A stretch of DNA of 64,000 nucleotides, taken from assembly GCA_905233375.1 (NCBI GenBank), contig CAJOEJ010000009.1, forward strand, positions 40,770 through 104,769, in the 5' to 3' direction. Position numbers and translations under genes: made by a program. The notes under the pieces are model-generated. The model had not been told where the DNA came from and searched no databases. It was given only the letters and a program-made list of their open reading frames with translations. This stretch comes from Paludibacteraceae bacterium. GTDB taxonomy: Bacteria > Bacteroidota > Bacteroidia > Bacteroidales > Paludibacteraceae. This document shows positions 43,980-52,563 of this stretch, one piece after another; position 1 is the stretch's first letter, and each line of letters opens with the position of its first letter.

Positions 43980-45831
43980 ATTAAAAACCCTCCGTCGTTT
44001 TATACCGCCCTATCGGCTGTATATGGGGTTGAATATATTTTTCAATCTGCTCTCGACGGTGTTGTCGCTCTTTTCGTTTGCGGCGATCATTCCGGTGTTG
44101 CGTATTCTGTTTGGTTTGACCCGGGTCGATGTGACCTGGGTGGATTGGCGTCACGTGGACGGTTTTCAGCAGACGATGGTCGCTTTGCGTACCGATATGT
44201 ATTGTCTGCTCAACGATTGGATAGCTGTGTACGGCGCAGGAAAAGTGCTCTTGGGCTTGGGGCTCTTCCTCGTCCTCATGACCGGATTCAAGTGTGCGAC
44301 CGCCTGGCTGGCGAATTATTTCATGGTTCCTATCCGCACAGGTGTCTTGCGGGATCTCAGACAGCAGTTGTATGACAAAGTGCTCTCATTGCCGATGGGC
44401 TATTTCACCGAGGCACGCCGCGGGGATGTCATCTCCCGGATGACGAACGATGTGAATGAGATCGAAGCATCGATCATGTCTGCCTTGGATATCTTGTTCA
44501 AGGATCCCATCATGATCATTGTCTATCTGGCTACCTTGCTCGTCATCTCCTGGCAACTCACGCTCTTCGTTCTGCTCCTCATGCCCGTGGCGGTCTTCTG
44601 TATCGGACGGATCGGACGAAGCCTCAAACGGGCATCGACCACCGGGCAGGAACAAAACGCCGAGATCCTCTCGTCTATTGACGAAACCCTGTTGGGGCTG
44701 CGGGTGATCAAGGGTTTTAACGCCCAGGGCAAGCAGCGGAAACGGTTCAACCGCCTCATCAACGCCACACGCGAGACTTTCAACCGTATCAACCGCCGCT
44801 ATTACCTTGCCCATCCTCTGTCTGAGTTCCTCGGAACAGCCCTGATAGCCGTCATCCTCTGGTTTGGCGGATTGCTCATCCTCGGGGACCACGCGACGAT
44901 AGACGCGTCCACTTTCATCTATTATCTGGTTATTTTCTATTCGATCATCAACCCCGCCAAGGATCTCAGCAAAGCGGCGTATGGCATTCGCCGGGGACAG
45001 GCTTCGCTCGAACGGATCGACCATATTCTGCAGGCAACGTCCAATATCACCGAGCCGGAACATCCGCAGCCTCTCGTTGCTTTCCAATCGGAGATACGCT
45101 TCAATGAGGTCTCGTTTGCCTATCAACCGGGACAGCCGGTGCTCTCGGATATCCGGTTGACCATTCCCAAAGGACACACCGTTGCGTTGGTCGGACAATC
45201 GGGAAGCGGCAAGACCACGTTGACCGACCTCGTACCGCGCTTCTACGACCCGACGCAGGGATCCGTCACCATCGACGGAACGGACATCCGCTCCTTTGCC
45301 ACGCATGACCTGCGCGCGTTGATGGGAATAGTGTGTCAGGAACCCATCCTCTTCAACGACACCGTCTTCAATAATATCACTTTCGGGGTCGATACCACCC
45401 GACCGGCTCCGGAGGGCATGACCTGGCAACAGGCGGTCGAACAGGCGGCACGCATCGCCAATGCGCATGATTTCATCAGTGCGATGCCGGAAGGGTACAA
45501 CACCCTCATCGGGGATCGGGGAAGCCGTCTCTCCGGTGGGCAGCGCCAGCGGCTCAGTATAGCCCGGGCGATCCTCAAGAACCCGCCCATACTCATCCTG
45601 GACGAAGCCACCTCTGCCCTCGACAGCGAGTCCGAACGACTCGTTCAGGAGGCACTCGAACGTCTCATGAACGAGCGTACGACACTCGTCGTCGCCCACC
45701 GCTTGTCCACCATCCGCCACGCGGACCTCATCTGTGTCGTCCACGAAGGACAGATCGTCGAACAGGGCACGCACGAACAACTATACGCCCTCAACGGCTA
45801 TTACACCAAACTCGTCGATATGCAAAAATGA
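43957..45831 (+). CDS. MsbA-like ABC exporter (fused permease-ATPase)
   Basis: Has 624 residues: a six-helix ABC type I exporter domain (FFNLLSTVLSLFSFAAIIPVL, GDVISRMTNDVNEIEASI) followed by the ATPase domain with Walker A VGQSGSGKTTL, signature RLSGGQRQRLSIARAIL, Walker B ILILDEATSALDSES and the H-loop AHRLSTI. Similar to lipid A flippase MsbA, with lpxK next door supporting that role; other exporters of the family cannot be excluded. The N-terminus MPNNQSPILKTL is heptad-encoded; the conserved part begins at LRRFIPPYRLYM. Confidence 0.9.
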   Translation: MPNNQSPILKTLRRFIPPYRLYMGLNIFFNLLSTVLSLFSFAAIIPVLRILFGLTRVDVTWVDWRHVDGFQQTMVALRTDMYCLLNDWIAVYGAGKVLLGLGLFLVLMTGFKCATAWLANYFMVPIRTGVLRDLRQQLYDKVLSLPMGYFTEARRGDVISRMTNDVNEIEASIMSALDILFKDPIMIIVYLATLLVISWQLTLFVLLLMPVAVFCIGRIGRSLKRASTTGQEQNAEILSSIDETLLGLRVIKGFNAQGKQRKRFNRLINATRETFNRINRRYYLAHPLSEFLGTALIAVILWFGGLLILGDHATIDASTFIYYLVIFYSIINPAKDLSKAAYGIRRGQASLERIDHILQATSNITEPEHPQPLVAFQSEIRFNEVSFAYQPGQPVLSDIRLTIPKGHTVALVGQSGSGKTTLTDLVPRFYDPTQGSVTIDGTDIRSFATHDLRALMGIVCQEPILFNDTVFNNITFGVDTTRPAPEGMTWQQAVEQAARIANAHDFISAMPEGYNTLIGDRGSRLSGGQRQRLSIARAILKNPPILILDEATSALDSESERLVQEALERLMNERTTLVVAHRLSTIRHADLICVVHEGQIVEQGTHEQLYALNGYYTKLVDMQK

Positions 45832-45862
45832 CCAACCACCAATCACCAATAACCAATAAGCA
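45828..45862 (+). repeat. Five heptads encoding the MnmA N-terminus
   Basis: ATGACCA, ACCACCA, ATCACCA, ATAACCA, ATAAGCA. The first unit carries both the exporter's TGA stop and the mnmA ATG. Confidence 0.9.
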
Positions 45863-47012
45863 CCGGGTGCTTCTCGGCATGTCCGGCGGAATTGACTCCA
45901 CCGTGAGCGCCATGCTCCTTCTCGAGCAGGGATACGAAGTGGTGGGTGTCACCTTCCGCACGTTTGACAGCATCAAGGAGTCATGCCTCGCCAAGGAGAA
46001 AGGATGTTGCTCTATCGAGTCCATCATGGAGGCGAAGCACAACGCCGAGCGGATGGGCTTTGAGCATCATATTGTCGATTTCCGCGAAACCTTCAAACAG
46101 TGTGTCATACAAAACTTCATCGACGAATATATGTCCGGGCACACGCCCAACCCCTGTGTCCTCTGTAACAGCCACATCAAGTGGGGCGAATTGATGCGCG
46201 TAGCGGATGAATTGGGCTGCGATTATATTGCGACCGGACACTACGCACGCATCGCCGAGCGGGACGGACACGTCTTCCTTGCGACCGCCGCCGACACCCG
46301 GAAGGACCAGACCTATTTCTTGTGGATGCTGACAGAGGAGCAACTGCGAAGAACCATTTTCCCGCTGGGAGACCTCACCAAGGACCAGGTGCGTGAGATA
46401 GCAAGACAGCACGGATATACCCAACTCGCCGAAAAACGGGAAAGCCAGGAGATTTGTTTCATCCCCAACGATGACTACCGCGCTTTCCTCCGCGAGAATG
46501 TGCCCGACTATGACGAGCGGATACAACCGGGCGAGTATGTCGATGCCGAAGGAAAAGTGCTCGGACAACATCAGGGATTTGTCAATTATACCATCGGGCA
46601 GCGCAAAGGGCTCGGCATCGCGCTTGGGCATCCTGCCTACGTCACGCATATCGATGCCTCCACTAACCGCGTCACTTTAGGTTCCAACGACGACCTCTTC
46701 GCCACCGAACTCCGTTTCCGCGTGGTCAAATCTCCAATTTTCAATCTTCAATCTTCAATCTCCAATCTTCAATCTCCCATCTTCGCAAAGGTCCGCTATC
46801 GCTCCACCCCCGTCGAGGTGCAATCACCAATGACCAATGACCAATCACCCGGAGCGTCCTCCCGTTTAACGGGAGGAGCGGCCTCCGCCGAGAAGGGCTT
46901 TCTTGAAATCGCCACTCTCTCTTTCCGCGAACCCGTCTGGGGAATCACCCCGGGCCAATCGGTAGTCCTCTATCAGGACGACCTCGTCATCGGCGGTGGT
47001 ATCATTTGCTGA
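45828..47012 (+). CDS. mnmA: tRNA-specific 2-thiouridylase MnmA with two repeat insertions
   Basis: Thiolates U34 of tRNA-Lys/Glu/Gln. The 394 residues have the PP-loop GMSGGIDSTVSA, the catalytic Cys in NPCVLCNSHIKWG, the second Cys in QEICFIPNDDYRAFL, and C-terminal FAKVRYRSTPVEV...ITPGQSVVLYQDDLVIGGGII. Three parts are repeat-encoded: residues 1-11 (MTNHQSPITNK), about 303-319 (CAATCTT heptads) and about 331-357 (QSPMTNDQSPGASSRLTGGA, from heptads plus the GC hairpin). All keep the frame, and the inserts lie in the C-terminal beta-barrel, probably in loops. The catalytic core is untouched. Confidence 0.93.
   Translation: MTNHQSPITNKHRVLLGMSGGIDSTVSAMLLLEQGYEVVGVTFRTFDSIKESCLAKEKGCCSIESIMEAKHNAERMGFEHHIVDFRETFKQCVIQNFIDEYMSGHTPNPCVLCNSHIKWGELMRVADELGCDYIATGHYARIAERDGHVFLATAADTRKDQTYFLWMLTEEQLRRTIFPLGDLTKDQVREIARQHGYTQLAEKRESQEICFIPNDDYRAFLRENVPDYDERIQPGEYVDAEGKVLGQHQGFVNYTIGQRKGLGIALGHPAYVTHIDASTNRVTLGSNDDLFATELRFRVVKSPIFNLQSSISNLQSPIFAKVRYRSTPVEVQSPMTNDQSPGASSRLTGGAASAEKGFLEIATLSFREPVWGITPGQSVVLYQDDLVIGGGIIC
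46735..46783 (+). repeat. Seven CAATCTT heptads inside mnmA
   Basis: CAATTTT, CAATCTT, CAATCTT, CAATCTC, CAATCTT, CAATCTC, CCATCTT: 49 bases, continuous period 7, read in frame as NLQSSISNLQSP-type sequence. Confidence 0.92.
46820..46898 (+). repeat. Composite heptad plus GC-hairpin element inside mnmA
   Basis: CAATCAC/CAATGAC heptads followed by the GC-rich hairpin element (CTCCCGTTTAACGGGAG core). The GC part differs from the intergenic copy near 43884-43934 at only about four positions. Confidence 0.9.
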
Positions 47013-47239
47013 CTTGTTTCCCCGTTCCGGTTCATACCGGATCCCCCTCTAGCCAAACGCTCGACCTGATCCGACCAAAGGATCGCCCAACGATCCCCCA
47101 AGGATTGCCCAAGGATGAGACCCAGAAATGGTCAATTTGGTACAAATACTATATATACTAAAGTATATATACTTTTTTTTCTGTCCTTTTTTCTTGCATA
47201 TGTCAAAAAAAAGTAGTAAATTTGCACGCAAATTTGACG
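47013..47239. other. Intergenic region with 11-bp tandem repeats
   Basis: 47079-47118 contains more than three units of about 11 bases (AGGATCGCCCA, ACGATCCCCCA, AGGATTGCCCA, AGGATGAG). The cca promoter follows. No gene is visible. Confidence 0.6.
47194..47224 (+). promoter_or_regulatory. Promoter of cca
   Basis: TTG 47194-47196, 20 bases, TAAATTTG 47217-47224. This leaves a leader of only about 10 bases before ATG 47240. Confidence 0.8.
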
Positions 47240-48784
47240 ATGGAAACATATACAACATACATAGAGCAACAATTGTCCAATCCTATATTGAGGATGGTGG
47301 GCTCGGAGGCGGATTCCATGGGGCTGGATTGTTATGTCATCGGCGGATGGGTGCGCGACCTCTTCCTGCGTCGCGAGAGCAAGGATATAGACATCGTGGT
47401 CGTAGGTCATCCCGACCAACATGTTGGTGACCCCGATTCACCCACCTCTGACCCGGACAAGCGCTCCGGTATAGGCATCACCCTGGCGGAGAACGTAGCG
47501 AAGCAGTTGGGCAAAAAGGCGCACCTCAGCGTCTTCCGCACTTACGGAACGGCGCAGGTCAAGCGCGGTGACCTCGAACTCGAGTTCGTCGGCGCACGAC
47601 GAGAGAGTTACCAACATGATAGCCGCAACCCCATCGTCGAGGACGGAACGCTACAGGAGGACCAGAACCGCCGCGATTTTACCATCAACGCCTTGGCGAT
47701 ATGCCTCAACAGCGACCGGTACGGCGAGCTGCTGGACCCCTTTGACGGCATCGGAGATATGACACGGTGCATCATCCGGACGCCTCTCGACCCAGATATT
47801 ACCTTCAGCGACGACCCCTTGCGCATGATGAGGGCGGTACGCTTTGCCACCCAACTGGGATTCAACCTCGACGGAGAGACCTTCGATGCCATCGTCCGCA
47901 ACAGGGAACGCTTGCGCATCATCACGCGCGAACGCATCGCGGATGAACTGAACAAGATCATGCTCAGCAGCAGACCATCCGAAGGATGGATCCTCCTCGA
48001 CAAGACAGGTCTGTTGCCGCTCATCTTCCCTGAACTGGTAGCGCTCAAAGGTGTCGAGGTCAAAGAGGGACGGGGACACAAGGATGTCTTCTACCACACC
48101 CTCAAGGTGTTGGACAACGTGGCGGAACTCCAATCACAAAAAAACAATGACCAATCACCAATGACCAATCACCAATCACCCATCGACCCTTCGGGGCTTT
48201 GGCTGAGGTGGGCGGCGTTGCTCCATGACATAGGCAAACCACGCAGCAAAGCGTGGGACGAGCATGCCGGATGGACGTTCCGCAACCATAATTACATCGG
48301 TGCCAAAATGATCCCGGGCATCTTCAAGCGCCTCAAACTGCCTCTCAACGAGAAGATGGAATACGTGCGCAAGATGGTGGACCTCCATATGCGCCCGATC
48401 AACCTCATCGAGGACACGGTGACCGACAGTGCCGTACGACGCTTGCTCTTTGAAGCCGGAGATGACATAGACGACCTCATGATGCTCTGCGATGCGGATA
48501 TCACCAGCCGCAATGAGGAGAAGAAAGCGCGCTTCCATGCCAACTATATTCTCGTGCGGCAGAAAATGGTCGAATTGGAGGAGCGGGATCGGATCCGCAA
48601 CTTCCAGCCGCCTGTCAAGGGGGATGAGATCATGGAACTCCTGCATCTCGAGCCCTGCTCCCTCGTCGGTGAACTCAAGAGCGCCATCAAGGATGCCATA
48701 TTGGACGGAATCATCCCCAATGAGTACGAACCCGCCAAAGAGTACCTCATGAAGCTGGCGCGCGAAAGAGGGGTGATAGAATAA
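47240..48784 (+). CDS. cca: CCA-adding enzyme / poly(A) polymerase family with HD domain
   Basis: tRNA nucleotidyltransferase of 514 residues from ATG 47240. The class II nucleotidyltransferase motifs are CYVIGGWVRDLFLRRESKDIDIVV (GGxVRD, DxD), RRDFTINALA, and FSDDPLRMMRAVRFATQLGF. An HD domain follows with ALLHDIGKPRSK and HNYIGAKM. Between them, residues about 298-316 (QSQKNNDQSPMTNHQSPID) are encoded by CAATNAC heptads in frame. CCA addition versus poly(A) activity cannot be told apart by eye; CCA is the usual role for the HD-bearing Bacteroidota form. Confidence 0.9.
   Translation: METYTTYIEQQLSNPILRMVGSEADSMGLDCYVIGGWVRDLFLRRESKDIDIVVVGHPDQHVGDPDSPTSDPDKRSGIGITLAENVAKQLGKKAHLSVFRTYGTAQVKRGDLELEFVGARRESYQHDSRNPIVEDGTLQEDQNRRDFTINALAICLNSDRYGELLDPFDGIGDMTRCIIRTPLDPDITFSDDPLRMMRAVRFATQLGFNLDGETFDAIVRNRERLRIITRERIADELNKIMLSSRPSEGWILLDKTGLLPLIFPELVALKGVEVKEGRGHKDVFYHTLKVLDNVAELQSQKNNDQSPMTNHQSPIDPSGLWLRWAALLHDIGKPRSKAWDEHAGWTFRNHNYIGAKMIPGIFKRLKLPLNEKMEYVRKMVDLHMRPINLIEDTVTDSAVRRLLFEAGDDIDDLMMLCDADITSRNEEKKARFHANYILVRQKMVELEERDRIRNFQPPVKGDEIMELLHLEPCSLVGELKSAIKDAILDGIIPNEYEPAKEYLMKLARERGVIE
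48131..48187 (+). repeat. CAATNAC heptads inside cca
   Basis: CAATCAC, an A-rich break, then CAATGAC, CAATCAC, CAATGAC, CAATCAC, CAATCAC, CCATCGA. In frame, just before the HD-domain motif. Confidence 0.9.
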
Positions 48785-48823
48785 TGATTAAGTCATAATT
48801 CGTAATTTTTGAATAACTATATA

Positions 48824-51800
48824 ATGAAACATTTTAACGAGTACAAACGATTGGATTTGGCTGCTCTGAGCAAAGAAGTGCTCGAGCAGTGGGAGAACGA
48901 ACACTTGTTCGAGCAAAGCGTGACGACCCGTGAGGGACATCCGCAGTTCTTGTTCTTTGAAGGTCCCCCTTCTGCAAACGGCAAACCGGGTATTCACCAC
49001 GTGATGGCGCGTACCATCAAGGATACGTTCTGCCGTTTCAAAACGATGCAGGGCTATCAGGTGCACCGCAAGGCGGGATGGGATACACACGGACTACCCG
49101 TCGAGTTGGGCGTGGAGAAAATGCTTGGCATCACCAAAGAGGATATCGGCAAGAAGATCAGTGTCGATGAGTATAACGCCGCTTGTCGCCGCGAGGTAAT
49201 GAAATACACCGCGGAGTGGACGGCTCTGACCAAACAAATGGGCTACTGGGTGGACCTCGACGACCCGTATATCACCTATGATAACAAGTACATCGAGACC
49301 CTCTGGTACCTCCTCAAGGAGCTCTACAAGAAAGGCTACCTCTACAAGGGTTATACCATCCAGCCTTATTCACCTGCCGCCGGAACGGGGCTCTCGTCCC
49401 ACGAACTCAACCAGCCCGGTTGCTATCGGGACGTCAAGGATCTGACCTGTACCGCCAAGTTCCATCTCAAGGACGGTCGCTATATCATTGCATGGACAAC
49501 GACGCCTTGGACGTTACCATCCAACACCGCATTGTGCGTTGGTCCGAAGATCGACTACGTAGAAATAGAGCTCGAGAGCGGCGAACATATTATACTCGCC
49601 GAGGCTCGTCTTTCTGCTTATTTTGAGAATGCGCAGATAGTGGCACGTTATAAAGGAACCGACCTCGTCGGACTCGAATACGAACCCCTCTTCCCCTGGG
49701 TCAAACTGGAGAACGCGTGGCGCGTCATCCCCGGTGACTACGTCACGACCGAAGACGGTACGGGTATCGTTCATATTGCGCCTACCTTCGGTGCGGACGA
49801 TAAGAAAGTAGCCGACGCGGCAGGTGTGCCGGGATTGTACATGCTCACCAAAAACAACGGGCTCCGTCCGATGGTGGATTTCACCGGCAAGTACTGGAAA
49901 GTGGAGGACCTCGATGAGGCGTGGTATCAGGCAAACGTCAATGATGCACTCTACAGCCGCTATGCCGGACGTTTCGTCAAGAACGCCTATGACCCTGCGC
50001 TCACGGACAAAGATGAGTCGCTCGACCTCCATCTCTGCCTCGAGATGAAAGCCGACGGACGGCTCCTCAAGACCGAGAAGCACGTTCACTCCTATCCCCA
50101 CTGCTGGCGTACCGACAAACCTGTCCTCTATTATCCGCTCGACAGCTGGTTCATCAAATCGACCATGGCGCGCGACGAGATGATCGCCCTCAACCAGACC
50201 ATCAACTGGCAGCCCGAATCTACCGGTACGGGGCGTTTTGGTCAGTGGCTCAATAATCTCAACGATTGGAACCTATCCCGCTCGCGTTATTGGGGAACCC
50301 CGCTGCCTATATGGCGCACCGAAGACGGCTCCGAAGAGATCTGCATTGGTTCGATAGCCGAACTCTTTGCCGAGATCGACAAATCCGTCAAGGCAGGATT
50401 CATGAAAGCGAACCCTTGGTCCAAACATATCGTAGGCGACTACAGCAAAGCCAACTACGACCCGTCCGTCATCGACCTGCATCGTCCGTACGTGGATGCC
50501 ATCATCCTCGTCTCGCCTTCCGGCAAACCCATGAAGCGCGAACTCGACCTCATCGACGTGTGGTTCGACTCCGGCGCCATGCCCTATGCCCAGAACCACT
50601 ATCCCTTCGAGAACGCCGATGCACCCCGTACCGCCGACTTCATCTCCGAAGGAGTGGACCAGACACGCGGATGGTTCTTTACCCTCCACGCTATCCACAC
50701 GATGATAGAAGGCTCCGTGGCATACAAGAACGTCATCTCCAACGGACTTGTGCTCGATAAGAATGGCAACAAGATGTCCAAACGTCTCGGTAACGCTGTC
50801 GATCCTTTCGGCGCTTTGGAGACCTACGGCGCTGACCCTGTACGGTGGTATATGCTTACCAACTCCAGCCCCTGGGAGAACCTCAAGTTCGATCCCGAAG
50901 GAGTGGATGAGGTGCGCCGCAAGTTCTTCGGCACCCTCTATAACACCTACGGTTTCTTCGCCCTCTACGCGAATGTGGATAACTGGCAGCCGGGTGCCAA
51001 TGCTCAATTAATTGCCAATTACCAGGAGATCGACAAGTGGATCCTCTCCAAACTCAACTCCCTCGTCAAAGAGGTCACTGAGTCCTACGAGGCATACGAA
51101 CCCACCAAAGCAGGTCGTGCGATCAGCGATTTCGTGCAGGATGATCTGTCCAACTGGTACGTACGCCTGAATCGCAAACGTTTCTGGGGAGGCGAGATGG
51201 ACGCCGACAAACAGGCTGCTTACGAGACGCTATATACCTGTCTCAAGACCGTTGCCCAACTCATGGCGCCGAACGCACCCTTCTACGCCGACCGTCTCTA
51301 TCGCGACCTCACCGGCGAGACGGTGCATCTCAGCGAGTGGTCCAAAGTGAACGAAGCACTCATCGACCTCAACCTGGAACGTCAGATGTACCTCGCGCAA
51401 CAGGCAACGTCCATGATCCTCTCCCTCCGCAAACGTGCGGAGAAGAACGTGCGCCAGCCGCTCCAGAAAGCCGTCATCCCGACGCCCGACAAAGAGACGA
51501 CGGACGCCCTGCTCCACGTTGCTGACCTTATCAAATCGGAGGTGAACGTCAAGGAACTCGTCATCGTACCTGCCGAACAATCCGAGATCCGGCTCGTCAA
51601 GAAGATCAAACCCCAGTTCAAGGTACTCGGCAAGAAAGTCGGCGCGAACATGAAAGCCGTCGCAGCAGCTATTGCAGCCATGTCTCAAGACGATATTGTC
51701 CAAATGGAACAAGAAGGCTCGTTTACCATTTCTCTCCCCCTTCAGGGAGAGTCGGAAGGGGCTTATATCCTTATTCCCGAGGACGTCGAGATCATCACCG

Positions 51801-52129
51801 AAGACATGCCCGGTTGGCTCGTGGCGAACAACGGTATCCTGACGATTGCGCTCGATATAGAACTGACGGACGCCCTCATAGAAGAAGGTATCGCGCGCGA
51901 GCTTATCAACCGTATCCAGAACCTGCGCAAGTCCTCCGGGCTGGAGATAACGGATCGTATCGTCATCGAACTCGAGGATCGTCCCGAGATACACAACGCC
52001 GTGCTCCATTTCGGCGAATACATTGCTTCGCAGGTGTTGGCAACCAAGTTGGAGTTGTCGGCTAACGTACAAGGAGACACGCTCGAAATGGACGGATATA
52101 ATGTAAACATAAAAATTACAAAAGCATGA
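48824..52129 (+). CDS. ileS: Isoleucyl-tRNA synthetase
   Basis: Class I synthetase of 1101 residues from ATG 48824. HIGH motif GPPSANGKPGIHHVMART, CP1 editing domain with TTPWTLPSNTALCV, the WFDSGAMPYA segment, KMSKRLGNAVDP and the Ile-specific anticodon-binding domain are all present. It is of the longer, eukaryotic-like type. Residues about 970-985 (SLPLQGESEGAYILIP) are encoded by a CTCTCCC/GGGAGAG hairpin element inserted in the C-terminal region. The stop overlaps the next start (ATGA). Confidence 0.96.
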   Translation: MKHFNEYKRLDLAALSKEVLEQWENEHLFEQSVTTREGHPQFLFFEGPPSANGKPGIHHVMARTIKDTFCRFKTMQGYQVHRKAGWDTHGLPVELGVEKMLGITKEDIGKKISVDEYNAACRREVMKYTAEWTALTKQMGYWVDLDDPYITYDNKYIETLWYLLKELYKKGYLYKGYTIQPYSPAAGTGLSSHELNQPGCYRDVKDLTCTAKFHLKDGRYIIAWTTTPWTLPSNTALCVGPKIDYVEIELESGEHIILAEARLSAYFENAQIVARYKGTDLVGLEYEPLFPWVKLENAWRVIPGDYVTTEDGTGIVHIAPTFGADDKKVADAAGVPGLYMLTKNNGLRPMVDFTGKYWKVEDLDEAWYQANVNDALYSRYAGRFVKNAYDPALTDKDESLDLHLCLEMKADGRLLKTEKHVHSYPHCWRTDKPVLYYPLDSWFIKSTMARDEMIALNQTINWQPESTGTGRFGQWLNNLNDWNLSRSRYWGTPLPIWRTEDGSEEICIGSIAELFAEIDKSVKAGFMKANPWSKHIVGDYSKANYDPSVIDLHRPYVDAIILVSPSGKPMKRELDLIDVWFDSGAMPYAQNHYPFENADAPRTADFISEGVDQTRGWFFTLHAIHTMIEGSVAYKNVISNGLVLDKNGNKMSKRLGNAVDPFGALETYGADPVRWYMLTNSSPWENLKFDPEGVDEVRRKFFGTLYNTYGFFALYANVDNWQPGANAQLIANYQEIDKWILSKLNSLVKEVTESYEAYEPTKAGRAISDFVQDDLSNWYVRLNRKRFWGGEMDADKQAAYETLYTCLKTVAQLMAPNAPFYADRLYRDLTGETVHLSEWSKVNEALIDLNLERQMYLAQQATSMILSLRKRAEKNVRQPLQKAVIPTPDKETTDALLHVADLIKSEVNVKELVIVPAEQSEIRLVKKIKPQFKVLGKKVGANMKAVAAAIAAMSQDDIVQMEQEGSFTISLPLQGESEGAYILIPEDVEIITEDMPGWLVANNGILTIALDIELTDALIEEGIARELINRIQNLRKSSGLEITDRIVIELEDRPEIHNAVLHFGEYIASQVLATKLELSANVQGDTLEMDGYNVNIKITKA
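51732..51765 (+). repeat. GGGAGAG hairpin element inside ileS
   Basis: CTCTCCC-CCTTCA-GGGAGAG followed by TCGGAAGGGG. Related in design to the larger element at 54808-54885. Confidence 0.7.
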
Positions 52130-52563
52130 AAAATCTGAAGGTTATTCTCATTGCGTTGGCAGCTGTCGCCATGAGCAGTTGTTCGCTGCTGGGCGGCGAT
52201 GACAAGGAACCGTCCTGGCAGCTGAGCAGCTTGCAGGCATTGTGGCAGGAGAACGATACGCAGCATTTCGTACGTTTTACGACCGAGCAGGTGAAAGACG
52301 AGCCTCTCTATCAGTACGGTCGTGAGTGGAACGAGGCGGAGGAGGTGTACGAAGAGGACCTGCTTCCCTATGGAAACGGATGGTTCAAATACCAGTTTGA
52401 GTCCAACGGTGGGCTGCACGAGTTGCATCTCATGGATAACGACGGAGGAGAGATACCAAAGGAGTACATTGTTTCCAAACTCACGGACACCGAACTGGAG
52501 TATTACGAAAAAAACTATAAGTCCCATACATACAGCTTTACCAAAGTCGTTTCTTCCAAATGA
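52126..52563 (+). CDS. Small lipoprotein
   Basis: Has 145 residues; signal MKNLKVILIALAAVAMSSC with lipobox MSSC, Cys 19. The mature part (WQLSSLQALWQENDTQHFVRFT...GWFKYQFESNGGLHELHLMDNDGGEIPKEYIVSKLTDTELEYYEKN) looks like a lipocalin-like small beta protein found in Bacteroidales. Function unknown. It overlaps ileS upstream and asmA downstream by 4 bases each. Confidence 0.8.
   Translation: MKNLKVILIALAAVAMSSCSLLGGDDKEPSWQLSSLQALWQENDTQHFVRFTTEQVKDEPLYQYGREWNEAEEVYEEDLLPYGNGWFKYQFESNGGLHELHLMDNDGGEIPKEYIVSKLTDTELEYYEKNYKSHTYSFTKVVSSK

Noticed and set aside
44386..45780. 464-codon antisense frame opposite the MsbA-like exporter
   Set aside because: A shadow of the ATPase and permease domains.
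47049..47258. Minus-strand frame over the mnmA-cca spacer
   Set aside because: Its protein is just the translated 11-bp repeat plus promoter sequence.
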